Positions 1 to 8,448 of a stretch of 64,000 nt of DNA are shown here, in pieces; within the stretch, counting starts at the first letter, position 1, and each line of letters starts with the position of its first letter. The notes below the pieces were generated by a model. It saw only the letters and a list, made by a program, of their open reading frames with translations, had not been told where the DNA came from and made no database searches. Made by a program: the position numbers and the translations under genes. This DNA is from Bacillota bacterium (GTDB taxonomy: Bacteria > Bacillota > Clostridia > Acetivibrionales > DSM-1351): the NCBI GenBank assembly GCA_023443515.1, contig JAEZUC010000111.1, positions 12,971 to 76,970 of the forward strand. The letters are read 5' to 3'.

Positions 1-1788
1 TTTAACAAGTGACAATTTATAGTATGAATAACCTAGGGATTTATTAATATCAGCATAATAAACAGGGTACTCTTCAAAGGAAAAAAAGTTTAAGGCTCTA
101 TTGTGTGAATCTATGGCTTTTTTGCAGTTACCTTCCCAATCATCCCAATCAGATAAATCATGGTAAGCTGTACCTAAATGTGCATATGTCTCTGCAAAAT
201 AAAAAGGATATCTATCTATTGTAAAAACCTTCAATGCTTCCTGATAATAAGCTATAGCCTCTTTGCAATTTTTTTCACCATCTTCATAGCCTGCCAGGGC
301 ATTATAAATACGGCCCTTGTTTACTTGCACAAACCCATATTTAAAAGGAAACTCTACTATAGTTGATATTTTAGATGCTTCGTCTAAAGCCTTCAGGCCT
401 TTTATCAAGTTTTCCTTCCTGTCTTTCTCCATCTGTGCCATAAAATATGCAAAACCAAGATTGTTCTGATTCCTGGCATATTCCATAGGATATTTATCTA
501 TTGTGTAGATCTTTAATCCTTCTCTAAATGCATTAACAGTGTTATTCAAATTATCAAGGCTGGGTATCATCATCAAATATTGAAGGTATAAAATTCCAAG
601 ACAGCTCTGTATGTCAGCATAGTTGACCGGAAACTTATCTGCAGTATATATCTCTAGTGAATCTTTATATGCAGTTATTCCCTTCTCTAAATCCTTCTCT
701 CCTCCTCTAACCTTGAAATGATAATTATAAGCCAATGCCTGATTACGTCTTAAAGCAGCAAATTCATTGGGGTAATCCTTTTTCGAAAAAATATCCGAAG
801 CCTCATCAAAAGCCAGAAATGCTTTTGTTATATTTTCTTCCACATCCCTCACAAATGATAGGTTTAGAAATGATCCTCCCTTAATATTTTGTAAACTTGC
901 ATAATAATATGGATAATCCTGCTTATTAAAAAACTTGAGAGCTTCATTCACCTCTTCCATGGCCGTTAATATATTGTTTTCCGCATCCCTTCCTAAAGCC
1001 AATAACGAATAGGCCACCCCTAATCCTTTATGGGCATGAGCTCTTTGAGATAGGTATTTATCATCTTTTACTGTATGCAGAACCTCTTCAAACTTAGATA
1101 TTGCATTTATTAAATTTTCTTCTCTGTTTATTACTGTTGAAAGTTTCAGATAAGCACTGCCTTGATTTATCATAACATGACTGTACTCCTCAGGATTTTT
1201 AGCACTTGAAATGTGTTTTAGAATTTGTTCATAGCCTTTAATAGCTCCAACCGGGTTATTGCTATCATATAGCTTGTCCACCTCAGAAATACTTTCGTTA
1301 ACTTTATCTATATCATATATCTTTGTAATATTTGCAATTATATTTTCACCTACTACAACAATATTTTCACTGCCTGATACAGATATTTCCTTCCCTCTTT
1401 TATTCCAGAGAAATAATGTTTCTTCTTTTTCATTCCATTGAACTTTCATATCCAATCCTAACTCGATTATCTCAGGTGATGCAAAAATTCTTCCTTTGAT
1501 TATACGAAGTCCAGAACCGGCTGAAAAAAACCTTTTATCAATTTCCAAATTGCTACTATCTAAATCAAAAATTACTGTTTTTTCACCTTTTATACATTTA
1601 GTAGTTCTATCATCACTATCATATAAGACTTCAAATCCGAAAAGTTCAAAAATCTCTCTTACAGGTATAAATATCTTATCGTCCACTATGCAAGGAAAAG
1701 TGTTTAAGTTTAGACTTACATCATCTATTTTGATTTTCAAATTTCCTGAACTTGCACATATTGTTGTCTGGAATACCATATTAAACAT
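1..1788 (-). CDS. TPR-like repeat protein with copper-amine-oxidase-N-like domain (partial)
   Basis: The frame is open on the minus strand from an ATG at 1788 to the window edge, so the C-terminus is missing. The start has a GGGAG site 5 bases upstream. Residues about 15-110 (DDKIFIPVREIFELFGFEV and the following strand-rich stretch) resemble the copper amine oxidase N-terminal-like domain common in clostridial surface proteins. From about residue 165 the protein is built of repeats of roughly 50 residues with recurring YP..YA...LG.AY motifs, typical of TPR/SEL1-like scaffolds. There is no clear signal peptide. Function is unknown; protein-protein interaction is likely from the repeats. It lies downstream of the NRPS operon but has its own promoter-like sequence. 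Confidence 0.75.
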   Translation of the reverse strand, partial: MFNMVFQTTICASSGNLKIKIDDVSLNLNTFPCIVDDKIFIPVREIFELFGFEVLYDSDDRTTKCIKGEKTVIFDLDSSNLEIDKRFFSAGSGLRIIKGRIFASPEIIELGLDMKVQWNEKEETLFLWNKRGKEISVSGSENIVVVGENIIANITKIYDIDKVNESISEVDKLYDSNNPVGAIKGYEQILKHISSAKNPEEYSHVMINQGSAYLKLSTVINREENLINAISKFEEVLHTVKDDKYLSQRAHAHKGLGVAYSLLALGRDAENNILTAMEEVNEALKFFNKQDYPYYYASLQNIKGGSFLNLSFVRDVEENITKAFLAFDEASDIFSKKDYPNEFAALRRNQALAYNYHFKVRGGEKDLEKGITAYKDSLEIYTADKFPVNYADIQSCLGILYLQYLMMIPSLDNLNNTVNAFREGLKIYTIDKYPMEYARNQNNLGFAYFMAQMEKDRKENLIKGLKALDEASKISTIVEFPFKYGFVQVNKGRIYNALAGYEDGEKNCKEAIAYYQEALKVFTIDRYPFYFAETYAHLGTAYHDLSDWDDWEGNCKKAIDSHNRALNFFSFEEYPVYYADINKSLGYSYYKLSLVK

Positions 1789-1837
1789 AAATCTCCCATG
1801 TAAATTTAAAGTAATATAGTAAAACATTTACATTATA

Positions 1838-1865
1838 ATTAAAACATACTGTGAAAAAATGTCAA
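1838..1865 (-). promoter_or_regulatory. candidate promoter of the TPR-like gene
   Basis: On the minus strand TTGACA (1865-1860) is followed after 16 bases by TTTAAT (1843-1838), with a TATAAT just downstream (1837-1832). It lies 50-75 bases before the start at 1788. Hand-read, no experimental support. Confidence 0.4.
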
Positions 1866-2078
1866 TTAAAATTATGTAATATTCCACGGCTAATGACATA
1901 TTTCCGCCAAGCTGTTTTGCAACATCTACGGAGGGGCATATTTTTGTTTACCGCAGATGAGAAATTAAGATATGTTCTCAGGTGCATTGAGGGAAAAGAG
2001 TCAGTTCGCAACGTCGCAAAATTGATAGGAGTCAATCACACTACGTTGAATCATGGATTAAAAATTACAAAATATTAA
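1851..2078 (+). pseudogene. transposase helix-turn-helix fragment (IS3-like)
   Basis: The frame encodes ADEKLRYVLRCIEGKESVRN followed by VAKLIGVNHTTLN, the N-terminal helix-turn-helix typical of IS3-type OrfA proteins. After NHTTLN the expected WIKNYK continuation sits in another frame (SWIKNYK), so the gene is frameshifted and then lost. The upstream 25 residues do not look like a native N-terminus. No catalytic DDE portion is visible nearby. It is an inactive insertion-sequence relic between the TPR-like gene and the NRPS operon end. Confidence 0.55.
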
Positions 2079-2285
2079 ACTAGAACAGTGTTTCCTTCTG
2101 ATATTTCGCTTGAAAAGAAGAAAAAAATGAACTCAAAGATACCGGAACTGGGATCAGGTCATGAGTCAATTATGTATGATGGAAGGCTCGATTACTATAT
2201 CTAAGCCTTCACAAACCAATAGTTTGTCCTCATTGCCGGACGGGCTAGACCCTCAAAATAAAGGTATAAGATATATCATTATTAA

Positions 2286-2345
2286 AAATTATTGCCGGAT
2301 TTAATCCATATAATGCAAACAAATAGAAAAATCCGGCAATAATTT
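2286..2345 (-). terminator. perfect 17-bp inverted repeat, probable terminator of the NRPS operon
   Basis: Arms 2286-2302 and 2329-2345 are perfect reverse complements (core ATTGCCGGATTT) around a 26-base loop. Read on the minus strand the second arm runs into AATTTTTAAT. It lies 134 bases after the last gene of the NRPS operon. It could instead be a relic transposon end, since a transposase fragment is adjacent. Confidence 0.5.
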
Positions 2346-2479
2346 GAAATAATATTAAATTTTTGAGAGTTAACCCACACTGAAAATACTTAGCCATCAT
2401 TGAGTTTGGAAGGCTTCATACACAAAATTATTTACAGTCCCAATTTGTATGTATATTTACATCTTATCAAAACTCTCTT

Positions 2480-3337
2480 TTATAATACCAATATATTTTT
2501 ATCGCTGTTAAAGTTATAGTTAATATTAAAAGAATCAACCAACATTTGCTCAGCCGCTCTAGCTTCCTTTAATTTTTCAGGTATTAAATCAACTACCAAT
2601 AATTCTTCATCATCACCAGAAGCTTCACTAATTACTTTTCCTAGTGGATCCCAAACTCCGCTACTGCCACACGAATCCCATATTCCTGTTTTCCCAACAA
2701 AATTACACATAGCTGTATAGATTGTATTATCTAGCGCTCTAGCCGGGAACCATATTCTTGATTCAGAATATCCATTTCCTTTACTAAATAATGCACTTAC
2801 TAAATATAAATTACAGCCATATTGTGCAAGTATTCGGGAATGTTCTGGAAAACCTGAATCATAGCATATGCCAAGTCCTATTTTCCAATCATCTATGTTT
2901 AAAATACATAGATTGTCATCACTATTAAAAACTTTTTTTTCTGTATAGAACAAATGAGTTTTATTATATATATCTACTTCTTCACCAACCCCATTAATTA
3001 TAACTGATGAGATATATACTTTATCTTCAACTCTCACCGGTGAACCCACAATTGCCCATATATTATTTTCTTTACATGCATGACAAATCCCACCAATTCT
3101 ATTATCGTTTCTAGTTATAGTGTACTTATTAACATTAGTATTTAATAATTCAGGTACATATCCGGTAAGAAACTTTTCAGGAAAAACAACTACTTTTGAA
3201 CCCTTTTCTGCAGCTTCTTTTATTAAGCCAATTGCTTTTTCAACGTTTCCTTCTATATTACCATCATCCGGCTTAACTTGTGCTAAAGCAATTCTAAGTG
3301 TGCTTTTAGGTAAAATATTCATATTATGATTCATCAT
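2480..3337 (-). CDS. nitrilase-superfamily amidohydrolase (carbon-nitrogen hydrolase)
   Basis: About 285 residues with the nitrilase Glu-Lys-Cys triad: Glu in FPEKFLTGY (near residue 56), Lys in NKTHLF (near 125) and Cys in GICYDSGFPE (near 157). The family hydrolyses or transfers C-N bonds of amides and nitriles. I chose the ATG at 3337 because AGGGAAG lies 5 bases upstream; an upstream in-frame start has no ribosome site. It is the last gene of the NRPS operon, 73 bases after NRPS-C. It may trim, deamidate or release the product, or disarm a prodrug form. That role is inference from position. It has no signal peptide, so it is probably cytoplasmic. Confidence 0.85.
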   Translation of the reverse strand: MMNHNMNILPKSTLRIALAQVKPDDGNIEGNVEKAIGLIKEAAEKGSKVVVFPEKFLTGYVPELLNTNVNKYTITRNDNRIGGICHACKENNIWAIVGSPVRVEDKVYISSVIINGVGEEVDIYNKTHLFYTEKKVFNSDDNLCILNIDDWKIGLGICYDSGFPEHSRILAQYGCNLYLVSALFSKGNGYSESRIWFPARALDNTIYTAMCNFVGKTGIWDSCGSSGVWDPLGKVISEASGDDEELLVVDLIPEKLKEARAAEQMLVDSFNINYNFNSDKNILVL

Positions 3338-3410
3338 GTCCACTTCCCTTTTATTAAATATTATCATTCAGCCACTTATACCCAGAGACTGAATACTTGC
3401 TTTTATAGCT

Positions 3411-6400
3411 CTACTTAATATTATTATTCTTAAATAAATATTCTGCAACTTCTGATGGTATTGTGTTTAAGAAATAATGTCCTCCTTTATCAAACACTCT
3501 TAAATCAATAGAGTTAATCCATTTTTCCCAAACTTTCCAATTCTCTTCATAATTTTCTGTTATTTGATCATCCTTAGTTATTACCACCACAGCCGGAGTA
3601 TTTAACTTTATATTACTATTTTCATTCCAAAGTGAATTTAAGAACTGATTCGATTCATTTGCATCATGCTTAAAAATTTCTGTTAAGTTTGTCTCATATA
3701 CTTCACCAAGACTTGAAAATTCACTGGATCCACTCCACTCAGTATATAGTTCTCTTATGGCATCAAAATTAACATTTTTAGTTCTTTCTAACTTTTCCAA
3801 AAACTCATCCGGACCCGTAAGTATCTTACCTGCCAAATATAGTTTTTTAGGTGCAGTTCCTCTCTTCTCTAACTCATTTGTTACTGATAAGGCCAAAGAA
3901 GTACCTACACAATGTCCCCAGATAATGATTTCTTTGTCCTTCATCTTTATTTGAATTTCATCAGCTAATAATTTAGTAGTTTCGGTAAAACTGGTAAATT
4001 TGCCCTTAACATTAGCATCATGTCCCGGTAATTCTGCTGCAAATACTGAAACATCTGCATTAAGCTCTTCAATTTCTTTTGCTATTGGCATAAAGTTAAT
4101 AGCATTACCTCCTGCATATGGCAAGAAAATAATATTTATTTTAGATACGGTTGCCTTAGTTAAGCAATGAAGTATCTTAGTGTCCTGAACTTGATTCTCA
4201 TTATTATTTAAAACTTCTTCAGCAAGTTCATAAAGTTTAGATTTGTTCATTAAGGTTTTTAATGTAACTTTCTTTTGAAAAAATAGTGAAGCCTTTAATG
4301 CTGAAAGTGAATTTCCTCCTATTAAGAAAAAGTCATCTTTTAATGAAATTTTTTCTTTTGGTATCTTTAATACACTGGACCAAATACTTTTTATTTTTTC
4401 TACTGTTTTGCTAAATTCAGGGTCCATAAGTTTTTGGTCTAATGCATTTTCTTCAAAATTATCATTAACTATTGAGCTATTTTCTTCTTCACTATAAATG
4501 TTAAACTTTGCTAAATACTTATCTATATCAAGCTCGCTGTGTTTATTATTAGTTTTGTTAACCATACTTTCTAAAATTTCAATAAATACTTCACCAAACG
4601 CTTTTATATCCTCTTCATCATATATAGCTGTTTGGTAGTGTAAACTTAGCTCTACTTCATCATTATAAAAATGTCTGGAATATTCAACTCTAAGTGGGAA
4701 TTCAGTTATAGCAGCTGCTCTAACATCTATCATATCAAAGCCGGGTAAATCTCTAAGTTTTTTTAATGAATAGAAATGTGTAAAATTAAAAACTATCTCA
4801 AATAGAATTCCCCTATTACCTACATCTTCCTTTGCCTTAGCCATTGGATATCTTCTATATGGTAAAAACTTACCTTCAGCATTATATACATTTTGGATTA
4901 GTTCTTTCCATGATGAATCCTTTTCTAATATTACACGGAATGGCATAGTATTCAAGAAAACACCTAATGCGTCTTCTGCACCTAGCAGTTCAGGTCTTCC
5001 TCCTATTTCATATCCGGTAAATACATCATTCTTTTTTGTTAATAAAGAAATAAATTTAATATGGGATGCTAATAATATATCTTTTACCGGAACCTTAAGG
5101 CTATTTGCCAAATCAATAAGTTGTCCTGATAATCCTTCAGGTAATTTAATATCCTGGAATATTACCTCATTTCCCTTACTTTTATTAGTTTTTCTTGCTC
5201 GTGGTATCTTCCCATCAGGTACATCCTTCAATACATTAATCCAGAACTTATTAAATTTTTCTGATTTAATAGCTTTTTGTTCAAGATAAATAAATGTTTT
5301 ATTATGATTATTGCTACTTAGACTCTTATCATAAATATCTTTTCCTTCTAATAACCGGAAGTAAGTTTCAAACAAGAATGTATGAACCTTATTCATACTC
5401 CATCCATCTAAAGCTGAATTATGCTGACTTATACTATATTTATAGGAATCATCACTTAATATATGAATGTGTAACTGTACTAAGCCTGGTGTACTCCAAT
5501 TGAATGGTCTGTGTTGTTCTTTCCAAAACCATTGCTGATACATTTTCTCTTTTTCTTCATCTGTTTTCAAACCACATAAATCATAAACATTCAAAGGTAG
5601 GTTTTCAACTTTCTTATGAACAATTTGAAGATATTCTGAAAAATCGCTTAAACTATAACTTGTCCTAAAGATAGGTTGTGTTTCTACTAGTCTTTTCACT
5701 GCTATCTTAAATAAATCAACATTTATTTTTCCCTTTATTGTATAAGATACAATGTCATGATAGTTATTATCACCTTCCATAATTGTACTTTGGTATACTA
5801 AACCAGACTGCAACATGGACATAGGATATGCATCTTCAACATAATCGGGCATTTTTGCTTTATCTTCAGCTGATATTAATTCAAAATTATCTATCTCTTT
5901 AAAATCTTCCTCATCTACATCTTCTTCTGATGAACTATTTAATAAATCCATGATAGTAGGATTTTTAAATAGCTGTTGGAAGGTAAACTTTAATCCTTTT
6001 TCATTAGCTAAAGCTAATACTGATACAAAGTTAATTGAATTTCCGCCTAATTCAAAAAAGTTATCATTTATGCCTACTTCATCAACACCTAATACATCCT
6101 GCCATATTTGAGCAATTATCTTTTCCTCTTTTGATGAAGGTAGTATTTTATCCTTATTTTTATCATTCTCATTTAACTCTAATAAGATTTTTTTATTTAC
6201 CTTTCCATTTGGAGTAAATGGAATAGCATCTATTATTGTTATACTATCTGGCACCATATACTTTGGCAGAAGCTTTGAAACATCTTCCCTAATTTTTTCT
6301 TTTGATACACTCTTATCCTTTAAAATAACATATGTTAATAAGTGAACTATATTATCAGTTCCTACATTAGTTATAACTATTACATCACTAACATAGTTCT

Positions 6401-8420
6401 GTTTAGTAAATGCTGCTTCAACTTCACCTAACTCTATTCTAAATCCACGTATTTTAACCTGTCTATCATTTCTGCCAAAAAACTCAAAAGTTTTATCATG
6501 TCTTATTCTAGCTAAATCTCCCGTTAAATAAACTCTTTCTTCATCTAATGATGGCATAGCTACAAATCTCTCTTTAGTTCTCACTTCATCATTGATATAA
6601 CCATTAGCAACTCCAACTCCTGCAATACATAATTCACCCACCATCCCTACCGGACGTTTATTATGTTTAGCATCGACAATATATAATCTAATATTATCTA
6701 TTGGGTTGCCTATAGGAACCGGATTTTCACCCTTCTTTGTTACATGACAAGATACATCAACTGTAGCTTCTGTAGGCCCGTATAAATTAATTAGTTTAGA
6801 ACTATCGAATAACTCATAAAATTTCTGTACATGATTTGGACTTAGAGCTTCTCCACTACTGAATACACTTCTAAGACTTTTTATTCTATCCAGAGAATGA
6901 GTACTATTTACATAATCAATAAAAGCATTTAGCATAGATGGTACAAAATGCATAGTTGTTACTGCATTTTTTTCAATTGTTTCTATAATTACCTCTGGAT
7001 TTGCTTCTTCCCCTGCCGGTAATAGTGTTACCTTTCCACCTATAATCGCCCACCAGAAAAGTTCCCAAACCGATACATCAAAAGTAGCCGGGGTCTTTTG
7101 TAAAATAACATCATCATCCTTTAAAGTAAAACTTCTGTGCATCCACTCTATACGATTTACTACACTTCTTTGACTGACACATACACCCTTGGGCATTCCT
7201 GTTGATCCTGATGTAAAAATAATATATGCAAGAGAATCCGGTTTAACATTTATGTCTTCATAAACATAATTTGATTCATTAATCTCTACAGTTGAATATC
7301 CTCTTACGGTAGCAGGAACTTTATCTTCATATTTCTGTTCATAAATTACTATACCTGTAGAACTTTGTTTTAAAACTGTTTCGTTTCTTGTTTGAGGTGT
7401 TTTGGGATCTAAAGGTAAATATGCTTTTCCAGCTAAAAGTATTCCATAAACACCTGCCAAGAAGTCTACTGACCTATCACAGAGTATTCCCACAATAGCT
7501 TCTTCATCTTTGCTCACTTTTCTAATAAAAGCAGCAGTTCTTTTAGCTTTTTCTTCAAACTCACTATATGTTATATTTTTGCCATTGTCTATTATTGCGC
7601 ATTTATCCGGGTATTTTGAAAAAGTTTGTTTAAATAAGTCAACTAATGAGGCTTCATCAGAAAAAGCAGTATATGTAGAATTTAATGAACTATATATATA
7701 ATTATCATTTTCTGAAATCAAATTCTCATTAAACAGTGTTTGTTCTCCAGACTCTGCGCAAGCTTTAAGTATCATTTTAATCTTATTTGCCAGATCTTTA
7801 ATGGAATCTAATAAATAACATGAAGCATCGCCAATTACTTTAAGTATAAAACCTTTATCCTTGTCTAATAAAAAGTTAAATTCAAGGTTTGAACATTCAT
7901 TTAAATAGTTTTGATTATAATCTTCTAAAGTAGTTATGTTTATGCCTAAATTAACATTATCAACTAATAAATCAACCGGATATTTTTGATATTCTTTCGC
8001 AAATTCCACATAAGTATTTATATTGTTAAATAATGCTCCATACGTCATGTTTTTATCTGTAATTACTCTTAAAGGTACTTTTAGTGAATTATTTATATTT
8101 GAATTATACTGAACTAATATATCTTCATTAACACCATTATAAGCAGTAAATATTAATGAAATTATTGACATTGCAAAGATGTTGTCAATATTATTATTAG
8201 TTGTACCGAATGTTTTAATGAGCTTTTCACAAAGTTTGAAATCTATCTTTACAGATGCCGAATGATAATCTGCTTCGCACTTATTATTAAGATTATAAAA
8301 ATCCGGTAATAACTTAGTTGGAATTGCTCCTTCTAATTGTTTTCTCCAATATTTATCTGCTGTTGGCATAGTTGCTGCCAATATTTTTTTCTGCCCCTTA
8401 GTCATTCCTTTATTTACCAT
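3411..8420 (-). CDS. NRPS-C: half C - A(Ser) - T - C - T - thioesterase
   Basis: A 1669-residue nonribosomal peptide synthetase. Residues 1-245 resemble only the C-terminal lobe of a condensation domain (starts near YWRKQLEG; no HHxxxDG). An adenylation domain follows (FTSGSTGMPKG near 407, YGPTEATVD near 548, TGDLAR near 635). Hand-aligned to GrsA, its ten-residue code is DVWHFSLVDK, the classic Ser code. A carrier domain (GGNSINF near 795) is followed by a condensation domain whose motif is QHNSALDG (near 1000): the first His is Gln, the second is kept. A second carrier (GGNSLSA near 1370) and a thioesterase follow; the nucleophile motif is GHCVG (near 1503), Cys instead of Ser, with DDQ and GGHYF for Asp and His. 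No A domain serves the last carrier. GAGGGG precedes the ATG. Release of the finished peptide probably occurs here. Confidence 0.93.
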   Translation of the reverse strand: MVNKGMTKGQKKILAATMPTADKYWRKQLEGAIPTKLLPDFYNLNNKCEADYHSASVKIDFKLCEKLIKTFGTTNNNIDNIFAMSIISLIFTAYNGVNEDILVQYNSNINNSLKVPLRVITDKNMTYGALFNNINTYVEFAKEYQKYPVDLLVDNVNLGINITTLEDYNQNYLNECSNLEFNFLLDKDKGFILKVIGDASCYLLDSIKDLANKIKMILKACAESGEQTLFNENLISENDNYIYSSLNSTYTAFSDEASLVDLFKQTFSKYPDKCAIIDNGKNITYSEFEEKAKRTAAFIRKVSKDEEAIVGILCDRSVDFLAGVYGILLAGKAYLPLDPKTPQTRNETVLKQSSTGIVIYEQKYEDKVPATVRGYSTVEINESNYVYEDINVKPDSLAYIIFTSGSTGMPKGVCVSQRSVVNRIEWMHRSFTLKDDDVILQKTPATFDVSVWELFWWAIIGGKVTLLPAGEEANPEVIIETIEKNAVTTMHFVPSMLNAFIDYVNSTHSLDRIKSLRSVFSSGEALSPNHVQKFYELFDSSKLINLYGPTEATVDVSCHVTKKGENPVPIGNPIDNIRLYIVDAKHNKRPVGMVGELCIAGVGVANGYINDEVRTKERFVAMPSLDEERVYLTGDLARIRHDKTFEFFGRNDRQVKIRGFRIELGEVEAAFTKQNYVSDVIVITNVGTDNIVHLLTYVILKDKSVSKEKIREDVSKLLPKYMVPDSITIIDAIPFTPNGKVNKKILLELNENDKNKDKILPSSKEEKIIAQIWQDVLGVDEVGINDNFFELGGNSINFVSVLALANEKGLKFTFQQLFKNPTIMDLLNSSSEEDVDEEDFKEIDNFELISAEDKAKMPDYVEDAYPMSMLQSGLVYQSTIMEGDNNYHDIVSYTIKGKINVDLFKIAVKRLVETQPIFRTSYSLSDFSEYLQIVHKKVENLPLNVYDLCGLKTDEEKEKMYQQWFWKEQHRPFNWSTPGLVQLHIHILSDDSYKYSISQHNSALDGWSMNKVHTFLFETYFRLLEGKDIYDKSLSSNNHNKTFIYLEQKAIKSEKFNKFWINVLKDVPDGKIPRARKTNKSKGNEVIFQDIKLPEGLSGQLIDLANSLKVPVKDILLASHIKFISLLTKKNDVFTGYEIGGRPELLGAEDALGVFLNTMPFRVILEKDSSWKELIQNVYNAEGKFLPYRRYPMAKAKEDVGNRGILFEIVFNFTHFYSLKKLRDLPGFDMIDVRAAAITEFPLRVEYSRHFYNDEVELSLHYQTAIYDEEDIKAFGEVFIEILESMVNKTNNKHSELDIDKYLAKFNIYSEEENSSIVNDNFEENALDQKLMDPEFSKTVEKIKSIWSSVLKIPKEKISLKDDFFLIGGNSLSALKASLFFQKKVTLKTLMNKSKLYELAEEVLNNNENQVQDTKILHCLTKATVSKINIIFLPYAGGNAINFMPIAKEIEELNADVSVFAAELPGHDANVKGKFTSFTETTKLLADEIQIKMKDKEIIIWGHCVGTSLALSVTNELEKRGTAPKKLYLAGKILTGPDEFLEKLERTKNVNFDAIRELYTEWSGSSEFSSLGEVYETNLTEIFKHDANESNQFLNSLWNENSNIKLNTPAVVVITKDDQITENYEENWKVWEKWINSIDLRVFDKGGHYFLNTIPSEVAEYLFKNNNIK

Positions 8421-8448
8421 ACTTATCCCCTCTTTTCATACTTTTCTT

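Noticed and set aside
2286..2345. Perfect 17-bp inverted repeat as a new element
   Set aside because: Its place after the last gene of the operon and the T run fit a terminator; kept as such, though a transposon end is not excluded.
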